From: Cercis canadensis
Taxonomy: Eukaryota > Streptophyta > Magnoliopsida > Fabales > Fabaceae
DNA: 64,000 nucleotides
Direction: 5' to 3'
Assembly: GCA_003255065.1 (NCBI GenBank)
Contig: QAOA01000952.1
Span: 1 to 64,000, forward strand
In this document: piece by piece, positions 20,463 to 30,740 of the stretch
How positions within the stretch are numbered: the first letter of the stretch is position 1
How the letters are laid out: each line of letters starts with the position of its first letter
Program-made: the position numbers and the translations under genes
The notes under the pieces: generated by a model
The model's database searches: none
Told to the model about the DNA's origin: nothing
Seen by the model: the letters and a program-made list of their open reading frames with translations, nothing else

Positions 20463-21461
20463 ATTTCAGTTGATTTTATATAAGGTACAAGATAGATAAA
20501 TTATGACTTCCATTCTTTTATTTGCATTAAGTATATTTATTCATTAGATGATCTCTTGTATCATAATGTTGATTTATTTATTCTAGTTTCTGGTACTTAA
20601 GATATAATGCTTTAGAAGTGATTTGAAACTGAAAATGATTCAAGACAATCATAGATCACCATCCAAAACTTGGAAATGAAATGACATTAATACCAATACA
20701 TATCAAACAGATGCTTATCTGATATTATGAAATACATAGAATAACTTTTTCCCATCATTTTCTTCTAAGAGGGCAACTTATTGGTGCTATATAAGTTTAT
20801 GCTATCATAGAACTATTGCTCAACTAGTGATTATTCTTCAGACTAATTTCAGAAATTTCTTGTTTTTGTATAGCACTGAAGATTGCAATCAGAAGCTCGT
20901 CATGGTTTGTGGCCATCCTCTTTTTGTGCAAGTTGCACTCAGCGTTATGAGTGAGGAATGTTCTGTATTATCTTTGCTGATATATATGTATATTAATACC
21001 TCCATTTCACTAAATCTGGTTGCGAATCATTATGTAAAGTGTCAGATATATATTGATGTTTTGACTGTATAGCTTCATTTTTTCAAACGCATATTTTATG
21101 TAATTTATTGTTATATTATTCCGATTTTCTATCAGAAACTTGAGTAAAAATATTTCGTACCCTGCAGCAACTTCTATAAAATCAACCATGCAGCTAGCAT
21201 AATTAGGTAAGCAAAAGTACTCTATTCTTGCACATTGTACACAAACTTGGAATGACGCATCTGGGGATGGTGAAAATTACACAACCGCTTATGTTTGGGA
21301 AGAAGAGGATGATATGGTGAAATATATACCTTGTGGTAAAGACACAAGACAATTATCTTAGTCAACACCTGCATACACTTAGCATTTCATATTCTTTAGA
21401 GTTGTAAGTTTGCTGTGGTCTTCATAATTTTGAAAATAAAGTCTCCTGTAGTTTCCACTTT
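20463..21461. other. Intergenic between convergent NLR and CRK
   Basis: AT-rich; presumably holds both 3' untranslated regions. Its first part matches 49,961-50,421 and its second part 51,846-52,412 in block B, where an LTR element separates them. The empty site is near 20,935 (CCATCCTCTTTTTGTGCAAG). No convincing coding region. Confidence 0.6.
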
Positions 21462-24400
21462 TCACCTAGGTTCCATGGTAGAAATGCTTGCTGAATTAAT
21501 TGAATGGCTGTTGGAATTGTTTACCGAAGATTCTTGTTCTCTGATTTCTTTTCCTACGGAAAATGCCGGTTGCTTAGGGTTGGGAAAAATCTGTGTATCA
21601 CTTGACAACATCACGATAACGGTTGGCATAGTGGGTCGATCTTCAGCATCCTCTTGAACAAATAACAAAGCATTGTGTATGCATTTTGCAACTTCACTTG
21701 GTGTGTATGAGTTTTCTAATAATGGATCCATCAACATTAGAGCTTTCCCTTCATTCCATAATCTCCATGCCTGCATGCAATCATAAGTATTTAATTAGGA
21801 GCTTCTTTGAAAGGTTTAAAGTATGTCTCCTTCTTCAAAAGGGAGAGGGAAAAGAAAAAAAATATATTGGAAAGAAGACTGCAAAACTTACATATAAGAG
21901 AAGGCTTTGACCATGTTTTGAAAAATAATGTCCATAATTCATTTTACCACTAATAATCTCAAGGAAAAGAACTTCAAAGTTAAAAACATCAGATTTCACT
22001 GAAAAAACTCTTACCATGGTATATTTAGGAGCCATATAACCATTGTTCAAAGTCAATGTAATATTATTAGTTAGGAGATTCATTGAAAAAGAAACTTACA
22101 TGCTTGAAAATCATGATAAAAGATTTGGCATATTGTTTTACACTTACTATGTACCTACTACTCTTCTTGTTTTTGATTGTTTCTCTTCTATTTCAAATGT
22201 TCTTGCCAGGTCAAAATCTGATATTTTTGGATTTATCTTGTCTTCTAATAATATATTGTTAGCTTTAAGATCTCTATGAATCAATTTGAAACTAGAATCC
22301 TCATGCAAATAACAAAGACCTCTTGCAATCCCATGAATAATGCTCAATCGTAGTTTCCAATCTAGTTCTTTCTGTTTGGTGCAATCTAATAACAAAATAT
22401 TGTAAGTTAGGTTTTGTGAAAGAAGTATATAAGAAGTACCGAAATCAAAGGGCTTTAAAGCACAACAGCCTTGCACGATGAAGAACAAATCAAACAAAAT
22501 CTTGATACTGGCAATTCTCCCTTAAAAATTGTTGGGAAAATCATCACAAACATATTAACCAATCACACAAAGGCACACACAATTTGTTATGAGTTGGTAA
22601 ATTGCTTACGTTTATGGATGAGAGGAGACAATCACTACAACATCGAAGGAAGATTATTGTATAAATGTTTGTGGGACTGTCAAACACTTATAGCTCCACA
22701 ACTATAGTAACATCTATAACGACACTGCGAGTTTGTCCAATCTCAAAATATTCACATAAGCACTCTCTCAAATATTATCTCCGTCATGTCTCAAAAGCTT
22801 TTTCAACACAAGTATTTATAAGTGCTCTCTAAGATTCTGTAAGACATCATTACTCCACATACTATGATTAATAATTGAAGAAAAACTTACTAAAAGGGGA
22901 ACAAAGTTTAATAGAAACATACCAAAGAGATGACAGTCAAGACTAGCATTTGACATGTACTCATTGACAAGTAGCTTCTCTTTTTCCTCTACGCAGTAAC
23001 CTAAGATTCTCACAAGGTTTCTATGCTGTAATTTGGCAATGAAGATGACTTCATTCCTAAATTCTTCTAAACCTTGATTAGAAGTTTTGGATAATCTTTT
23101 AACAGCCACATGCCTTCCATCTGGTAAAATGCCCTGAGAATATTTGACTTTCCCACGATGAGAATATGAATACAAGGAGTTAAACAACAACAAAAAAGTT
23201 AACCATAAAGCATCAGAATTCAATGTGTTGATACCTTATAAACGGGGCCAAATCCACCCTCTCCTAATTTAGACTCATCTGAAAAGTGATTAGTGCTATG
23301 CTGGATTACACTTAAAGGCATCATAGGAAGGTCTGCTTTCAATGAATCCTCCCTTTGAGTATGGTCTTGTAAAAATAATAGACCCTTCTCAGGTTCCAGT
23401 TCACCTGTTACTGAAAATTTTGAGTTGAGTTAAATTTGGACGGCATTTATATGGTTGATCCAATGGACAAACTTGACTATGAATGCGTTCGAATAATAGC
23501 TGCTAAAAGTCAATTGTGTGGATTAAACTTTTGTGAGTATTGCAAAATTACCTTTGCAACACCTTTCCCACACGTAGTAGATACAGCCTAAAATTGCTGT
23601 TAGTGATATTAAGCTTGTAATGCTGATTACCACAATCTTCCACTTGGTAACAAATTTTTTTCTGCCTGCATTATATGGAGAGAAATGAACAATTTTTAAT
23701 TTGTACCATGCATAGTTTTGTCCGTCAGTATGTAAGCATTTAAACAGACATTGAAATACATACACATCCTATGTAATATGATAAAATTCTTTTGTTCTCA
23801 ATGAATATTATTCCTTAAAACACATAAGTACATAAACTAACTATCTCAAAAATTTAAACTTGGAACTTAATGTACTTTTTTAATTGATGAATTGTATTAG
23901 AATTTAGTACAATATCAAAGGATAAAGATATTTGGCCATTTTATTAAGTCTCTTTGTATTAATTTGTGAGTTTCTTCTACTGTATATTGGATAATTGTAA
24001 CTAATTTTAGATTATTTTAGTATTTTTTTGCTGTAAGGGATATACTGCAAACAATACAAATAGATTAGAGGTAATATGGTTAAATTAAAAGCTTAGAGAG
24101 AACATTGCAATTGATGATGTAATAGATTAGGGTGAGTGAGTACAATTTTTCTTAATAAAAATAATTATAGTCCAGTGGTCAAATTGATTAAATTAAGGTC
24201 AAAGTCAAAAAATTTCTAGTCTCTGAAATTAAGGATTTTAGAAAATTCCCTCTTGTTTTAATTTTTTTTTTAATTGGACAATTTTCACTTACATGACTCT
24301 TATCAAATATCAAATACAAAATGTCACTAGCTAGTCACTTATCATCATGACATCTACATTGCTTCTTTAACAGAAACTGAATGCATAAACAATTATAGTA

Positions 24401-25869
24401 CCATTGATTATATATTCACCAAGTAAGAAGTTAATTATGATACGGCAGATGATATAAAATATAATTTTATGTATAATCACTCATGTAAAATTTTTATGCA
24501 TGCTATTAACAAATCGATAATATTTCAAAGTATAAGTGAAGTGATTGGAACCATTAACTTTTCTCTCACCCAGCATCAATTTTGGATACCGTCAGCTTTT
24601 AAACTAAATATGCTATAAATGCAAAGCCAAAACAAATATGAAATAAATGCATTTAAAATCCCTTTTCCACCTCTCTATAATCTGGTTTTGTGATCAGCAC
24701 AGTTGCTTCATGTTGAAAGCAAAAGCTGGAGATTGCGGAACCTGCACGAGGCCCCTTAAACAAGGCCATGTTCTTAGATTATAACCTAAAATTGAATTTT
24801 GTAATTTATATATGTCACTTTACTTAACATTATTTCACATTTCTAGTATATGTTACACAGTATCTTAGTTTAATTGCACGCATTGAAACTATACAGTAAC
24901 TCTATTAAAACAATAATTTGACCATTAGAAGAGCACTCTATGTTATGTAATTAGAGTTTCTCAAAATCATTTCATTATTCACCGCTATTTAAAATTTTAA
25001 TCAGATCATACTTCATGCATATCCAAGACAATAAAAGAAAAAAAAAGAAGAAACTGTTTACCTGTTCCTGCAGAACCATTACTAAGGGTTCCAGTTGCTT
25101 GGTTAACCTGGTAGAAACGATAATTCTCTCTTCTCATCATGCAACTGGGACACAAAAGCCTCACGCCCACCCTGTCCCCTCCATCTGCCCTTAACAATTC
25201 CTGCAAACAGCGGCGGCATTCTGAAACATTGATATCGCTCACACACTGCACAACTCCATACCATTTCATAGTATTACTTAAATCCAATTCATTCACTGCA
25301 GAAAGCATGCTTGTTTCTGCTGCTGTTGCATTCAGAATCAACTCATTCATAAATTCCACAATCCTTTTTGCGACGGCCCCTTGTTCGTCGCCATTAATAC
25401 TGATGTTGTAGTAGCTATAGGAGGGTTTCGTCGCAACAGTTCCAAAGAAGTCTATGTTAGAGTAACGAAGCATGCAAGAGTTGTACCATATTATTGCAGA
25501 CACTTTGTTAGGGCAGCTTCTCAATATCTCTTGACCTGAAGTAATAACACAGTACTGGCATACTACGCTGCTCGTGTCCGGCCGGCAAAGATACTGGCCA
25601 TAAATGGTGGGGCTGTTGCCGGAACCATTGCCTACGGTGGTTTTCCCAAATCCATTAGTAGCTGCTTTTGATGAAAGGTTTGAGAGGAGAAGCTCGATGT
25701 TAGACTGACGCATGCTGTTGGAGGAAGCAAGTACGGTATCGTTTTCGCAAACTTGATCATACCATATGGGTTGTGCCATGATTATGATGTTCTTCTGGCT
25801 AATTAAGCATATGACCAGGAAGAAAATTATGGTAATGAAGCATTTGGAAATGGACGCAACTCTCGACAT
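21462..25869 (-). pseudogene. Cysteine-rich receptor-like kinase (DUF26), kinase part decayed
   Basis: Seven exons inferred from homology and splice sites: 25869-25062, 23665-23552, 23410-23235, 23133-22923, 22385-22148, 22042-21892 and 21770-21462. Exon 1 has a signal peptide and two Gnk2/DUF26 domains, each with C-X8-C-X2-C (YLCRPDTSSVVCQYC and VQCVSDINVSECRRC). Exon 2 is the transmembrane segment. The kinase has GEGGFGPVY, VAVKRL and HRDLKANN. Decay is seen as DFG changed to DFD, APE changed to APK, a degenerate DVFNFEV segment, and a 3' splice site before exon 6 reading AA instead of AG. CRKs are plasma-membrane kinases in defence and stress signalling. It might survive as a pseudokinase or secreted DUF26 protein, but a dead kinase gene is likelier. 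Confidence 0.8.
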
Positions 25870-26745
25870 TAGCCTCTTCTTGCAAGAAGAGTTTACTCTT
25901 AGATCAATTAATAAAAAATTTAAGGCCTTTAATATTGTTAGTATTCTTGTTGTTGTTGCTGTAGTGTTAGCTCATCTAGAGAACAATCGACATTGAAAAA
26001 TGATTGTTTATGAGATGACGGTCAATATTGGTTCCTATGAATTAATTAGAAAAGAAAATTCAATCATCTAAATTCTAAATTATTAAACGGTATTAAACTA
26101 TATGGAACTTATTAAAAAAAAAAAATACAAAGACAGTCTTCATTTTCGACACATTTTTTTTTTCACAAATGGAAAATGACAACTTTGACTGTCAGAAATA
26201 CCACAAATTTCAATGTATAATGTGAACAATAATGGAGTACATAAGGTCAATTAATACCGGAACAACTACGTAAACAGCAAAGACTAAAATAAAGTGCAAT
26301 CAATTATTGTAAAGCGGAAGGTTAAAGTCTAACCTGGCGTTGGGGGCAGGGGATAATGTGATGGTATAAAGTGCTAGTGTCATACCAAATAGTTTGTAAT
26401 TGAGTAATACTTACATTATCCTCAAGACTTATAAATTTCATGTTTGAACCCAAAATCATAACCAAAAATACCAAAAAGTGCTAGTGTCATTGTCAAGTGC
26501 ATAACTGAAGGCGCACATATGGGCAACCGGTCTTGAAGATCTGAGAGTAGGAAGACGATTCCAATCCCATAATTCAACTTAAACTTTGCCTTCTCCTCTG
26601 ACAGGACTTAGTATTTGTAGAACTCTTCAAAAGACGTTTCCAAGCTTCTGACTCTTCCACTCCAATCTGTGAAACCAATGGCTGAGAACCATCACACCCC
26701 ATTTCTTCTTTCGTTTTCAATCCTTTCATCTCGTTCTGGACCTTA
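25870..26745. other. CRK upstream region with a copy of repeat R
   Basis: No gene. About 26,146-26,390 is a diverged copy of a dispersed repeat (here called R) also found at 30,570-30,740 plus 33,603-33,770, and at 43,141-43,500. It is recognised by the shared order: CACAAATTTCAATGTA, GTGAACAATAATGGAGT and GTTAAAGTCTAAC. Confidence 0.6.
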
Positions 26746-27460
26746 ATGGCAGAAAACCACCCGAACCTATATCTTCTTTCAGTTCATCAAAACCCAAATA
26801 ATTTCTTTACGACTATTAGTAGGTATGGACCGTATGGTCCCCATCAAATTTTGTTATTATTTTTATTTGAAACCTTGCTAGAAGGCAGGACGGGGATCAT
26901 GAATGCAGCAGTTTCTACTCTTTTTTTTTTTTTCATCAAAGATGACTATCCGTAAGAAACTGGCCTAACACCAGAAAAGAACATCTGCATAGCTTGGACT
27001 CACATGGAAATATCACATCGCTCCTTTATTTAGGTGATCCCACAACCATAACTGGCCATCATACAGTTGAATTTTCTCCCACGCCATCTAAATTTGGAAG
27101 GATTAGTATGTTTTATTTCATGTCCCCACTGCTGCCTCATCATCTCATCTTACATACTTTTCTACAGGATCATTTTATCATAGAGCTCTCTCTCCATTTT
27201 TTTTTATCTTTTTTTTTTATTCCTAACTAATTTAAAAGTATTTAACTATGGATAATATCATTGCAAATCAATTAAAAAATATTTTAGGCTACGAAAGCTC
27301 ATTAAATGATTGCCCCAAGTTGAAATGAAGTTTGACTAATCAATTTTCATATGGATTAGACTTGATTTGTCAATGACACATGGGTCTATTAGCACTCATG
27401 TTTGCCATAGAAACCAATATGTTTAATATCAAAGATTCAATTTCAGCCATGTTTCTAGTA
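26746..27460. repeat. Dispersed repeat Q, copy 1
   Basis: Part of this segment recurs in the same orientation at 37,926-38,490 (shared CATGTCCCCACTGCTGCC and the AT-rich stretch with GATTGCCCCAAGTT), and another part recurs inverted at 40,510-40,890 (shared AACTGGCCATC/GATGGCCAGTT). Short frames inside it are not convincing genes. Element type not recognised. Confidence 0.65.
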
Positions 27461-28258
27461 AGAGCTTTCCAAAGAAGATAAATTGCCTCACAGTTGAACT
27501 CCTTCTGCAGTGACGAGAGAGGCATGAGTCGACGGTGAGGAGAGGTTTTTTTTTTTTTTTTTTTTTTTTTAATTAATAAAAGAAACGGGAGGAGAAGATT
27601 GAAGAACGGAGTTAGCATTTTTTTTTTAGGTACACGTGTAAGCAATCAAGTCTATACCCCGCTGGTGGAAATTTTTGGTCACCGTGGGTGGACCAAATAA
27701 TTTCTCACTAAACTTAAAATTTGTCTAATATTTAGATGTTTGTCTTTGCGATATTACTAACATAATTTAGTTCTGTCATATGACTAGTTGTGTGAGGTAG
27801 TATATGAATACAAAATAATTCTATTATCTATTGTGGAACTAGTCAATGTGACGTTAAAGTGATACAAAAATTGAATTCTATATGTCACTTCTCACCTTAA
27901 TTTTCATCAATTTGAAAAAAACTAAGTCACATGCCTTGTATGTGTGGTGATAATTTATGTGCCACTTTGACGTTATGTAAGTTTTATCTATTATCACATG
28001 GAAAAGTCATTTGCCATGTCAGCACTAAATTGACGAAATTATAACTTGAAGTGATGACATTGACCTAATTAAAAAAATTTTAAACTATAAGTACTTTAAA
28101 AGAAAAAAAAAAAATTATAAAGATCTGATTCAAAATTCGTTTAAACTATAAAAACTTACAATACATTTAAACTTTTTTTTTATTTGAAACCTTGCTAGCA
28201 GGCAAGACGGGGATCATGAATGCAGTTNGGTCCACGTCAGTCATGGAGTCATAGGCAA

Positions 28259-28260
<2 letters not shown>
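27461..28260. other. AT-rich intergenic, no gene
   Basis: Contains a poly-T run near 27,546-27,570 and a stretch near 27,680-27,790 with weak similarity to 43,060-43,145. A single N at 28,228 follows a fragment resembling 26,868-26,910 and marks an assembly join. Confidence 0.5.

Positions 28261-28307
<47 letters not shown>
28261..28307. repeat. (AT)n microsatellite
   Basis: About 47 bp of uninterrupted alternating AT. Confidence 0.95.
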
Positions 28308-28309
<2 letters not shown>

Positions 28310-28495
28310 GCATTGGATATAAGAGCCTGGACATTGCAGAATAGCACCTGTTTTTAAGCTAGGTACAAAATGCACCTCTTGGTAAGTGCTTTTGGCACAA
28401 GTTTAATTAGTCATTGTACGGGTATTCTTGTTGTTGATCATAATTATGATAATTATGGTTATTGCTAAATTTTCACGACTAAAGATATATGCTTT

Positions 28496-28905
28496 GGTGG
28501 TTTTTGCTGTTTTTGTATTTTTATTTTCATTTCAGATATTAACTTATTATAGGTAGGGAGGACTGTGTAATAATGGGAAATTGATTAGCAAGTTATTCTT
28601 GAAGGAAATTTCTTTTGTGTGATTAAGGTGATTGCAAAAGTTTCATTATAGAGTATTATTATCATGCCAAAGCATGTAACACTTTCTTTTGTGTGCCTTA
28701 ATAGGAATAAAGGTAACCTCATAGAAGTAAAGAGTGAAAATCCAACCTTTCAGGTTTTTGTTTTTGAACGTTTGGAGACAGATTCAATTTTAAAAATAAA
28801 CAAACTAAACTAATATATATGGGAAATTTTAAAGGAAAGATCATGCTAAAAACATTTAATATTACATTAATATTAAAATTTCTGTCATAGATCTTAATCG
28901 TCCAT
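28496..28905 (+). repeat. Direct repeat P, copy 1 (unfilled)
   Basis: About 410 bp, also present at 29,111-30,120. It begins GGTGGT and ends TCGTCCAT. This copy lacks the SINE and MITE found in copy 2, so it shows the empty sites of both. No coding capacity. Confidence 0.75.
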
Positions 28906-29307
28906 TTTGAGACACTTTAATACTAGGCCACTTAGTTACATAGATAAAGAAGCCAACATAATGGAGATAATTATCTGAAATAGATTACTTGAAAAGATAA
29001 TGAAATAAATGGAAATCATTTCGAAATGACATATATGGAAATAAAACGAAATCATCATTTCCAGATTCCTTCTTTTTTTTTAATCTTTAAAAGCCTGTTG
29101 AGCTTTAATTGGTGGTATTTCTGTTTTCGTATTTTTCTTTTCATTTCATCAGGTATTAACCTATTATAGGTAGGGAGGATTGTGTAATAATGGGAAATTG
29201 ATTTGCAAGTTATGCTTGAAGGATTTTTTTTTTTTTTGTGTGATTAAAATGATTGCATAAGTTTCATTATACGAGTATTATTATCATGCCTAGGTTTGTA
29301 ACACTTT

Positions 29308-29488
29308 TTTTTTTTTTGGTTACCCACCGGTGTCCGGGCTTCACCAGACTAATCCGGTTTCGAGCCGGGAATGACTACAAGGGTGGTAAAACTCTCCCAA
29401 TAGACGCAGTTGCATTCTCAAGGGCTCGAACCCGAGACTCTTGGTTAAGTTAGAACAGTCCCTTACCAGCTGATCTACACGCTTGTTG
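29308..29488 (-). mobile_element. tRNA-derived SINE
   Basis: About 180 bp on the minus strand, flanked by perfect 10-bp target-site duplications GTAACACTTT (29,298-29,307 and 29,489-29,498). Its head carries RNA polymerase III promoter boxes: an A-box-like TAGATCAGCTGGTAAGG and a B-box GGTTCGAGCCC. It ends in a poly-A tail (T run on +). The empty site is visible near 28,677 in repeat P copy 1. I do not recognise the exact SINE family. Confidence 0.8.
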
Positions 29489-29771
29489 GTAACACTTTCT
29501 TTTTTTGTGCCGTAATAGGAATAAAGGAAACCTCAGAGAAGTTAACGCGTGAAATTCCAACCTTTTAGGTTGTTTTTTTTTCAAACGTTGTCACTTGTGA
29601 GCTCTGTGGCAAAGCAAGCGTGAGATAATAAGACAGGAAAGTTCTTTTTTATTTTTATCTTTTTTTTTTCGTTTAGAAACAGGTTCAATTTTAAAAATAA
29701 ACAAACTAAAATAATATATATGGGATATTTTAAATAGAAAGAGAATGCTAAAAACATTTAATATTACATTA

Positions 29772-30080
29772 GGTCTGTTTGTTTTACTTGAAAATTTAGA
29801 AAGACTTTCTATCATAAAAAATTTTCTCTTGTTTATTTTGTTGGAAAAGAAAAGTTGATAGAAAATCATTTTCTATCACTTTAAAATTTTACACTATATT
29901 ATCTAGAAAAATTTTCTTTTAAAAAACAGAAGAAAACTTTTCTATTGAGAACCAATATAAAATTTTATGTAAAATTTTCTTTTTCATCATAATAAAAAAA
30001 GAAAATTTTTCTAGGAGATTATTTCTAGTGAAAAAAAAAATAGAAAATTTAGAAAATTTTTCTTTTTTGCCGAAATGGAC
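29772..30080. mobile_element. MITE-like insertion
   Basis: About 310 bp of very AT-rich sequence absent from repeat P copy 1 (empty site near 28,868). The ends (GGTCTGTTTG at the left, a form of GTCCATTTCGG read inward from the right) are loosely inverted, flanked by a short TA/TTA-like duplication. Non-autonomous; superfamily uncertain. Confidence 0.5.
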
Positions 30081-30120
30081 ACTAATATTAAAATTTCTGT
30101 CATAGATCTTGATCGTCCAT

Positions 30121-30535
30121 TGTCGCAACGTCCCTTTTCAGGAGCGCGAAGCGGAGCGGCTAAACCCCACCACGAGAAAAATAAAAAGTATAAGGATGCA
30201 ATGATATTGTGCAAAAGAATGGAGTCGCCACCAATCATTTTATTCCATTTTTTAGATAAATGAAATGGTGCGATTGGACACCTAAAAGATTTGGTCTACG
30301 TTCAGAGTTTGGATTCGGGGGTTGATTACGTGTAGGGAAGGTATTAGCACCCTACGACGTCCGTTCTTAGAACGGTTACCTACTTAATTTTTTGTTATCT
30401 CTTAAAGTAAATTAAATTGGTCCTAACAATGTGTTTAAAATAGAGTAATACTTGGTTAGGTCCTGCTAGTCCTTCTAGCGAAACCTAAAAATATGCCTCA
30501 AGACTATTAGGTAGAGTTCATGATTGTCATTACAA
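30121..30535 (+). repeat. TGTCGC repeat, 5' fragment
   Basis: About 415 bp nearly identical in layout to the first 440 bp of the insertion at 30,741: TGTCGCAA start, a GGAGCGCGAAGCGGAGCGG-like segment, and GGATTCGGGGGTTGATTAC followed by GCACCCTACGACGTCCGTT. It looks like the 5' end of a plant LTR-type or non-autonomous element. The rest is missing. Confidence 0.6.
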
Positions 30536-30569
30536 AACACAATTCCTTATGCATGTTAGAAAGATGAAT

Positions 30570-30740
30570 TTAAGATACACCGATGATCCACCTACAACAT
30601 TTTCTGTTAGTAGGGACTCCTAAATGAAATGCTTGCAAAATCCAAAGGCAGTCGTCATTATTGACCCATTTTTTTTCTTCACATGCATATGGAAAATGGA
30701 AACTTTGACTATTAAAAGTACCACAAATTTCAATGTAGAA
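30570..30740 (+). repeat. Repeat R, left half of an interrupted copy
   Basis: Matches 43,148-43,312 closely (CCGATGATCCACCTACAAC start). It is interrupted at TAGAATG by a 2.86-kb insertion and resumes at 33,603. Confidence 0.75.

Larger units (their letters stand above)
29111..30120 (+). repeat. Direct repeat P, copy 2 (with SINE and MITE insertions)
   Basis: The same sequence as 28,496-28,905, expanded by a SINE at 29,308-29,488 and a MITE-like insertion at about 29,772-30,080. Copy 2 is cut off after GTCCAT by the start of another repeat (TGTCGC...). Confidence 0.75.

Noticed and set aside
20827-21072. An 81-codon frame downstream of the NLR
   Set aside because: Low-complexity composition, no recognisable domain, and block B carries an LTR element through the equivalent point.
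26746-26955. A 69-codon frame in repeat Q
   Set aside because: It lies within a dispersed repeat whose other copies do not keep the frame.
29400-29480. A tRNA gene suggested by A and B box motifs
   Set aside because: The boxes belong to a 180-bp unit with a poly-A tail and target duplications, so it is a SINE, not a tRNA gene.
29919-30263. Several short frames on both strands near 30 kb
   Set aside because: They cross the boundary between a MITE and the TGTCGC repeat and have no coding character.
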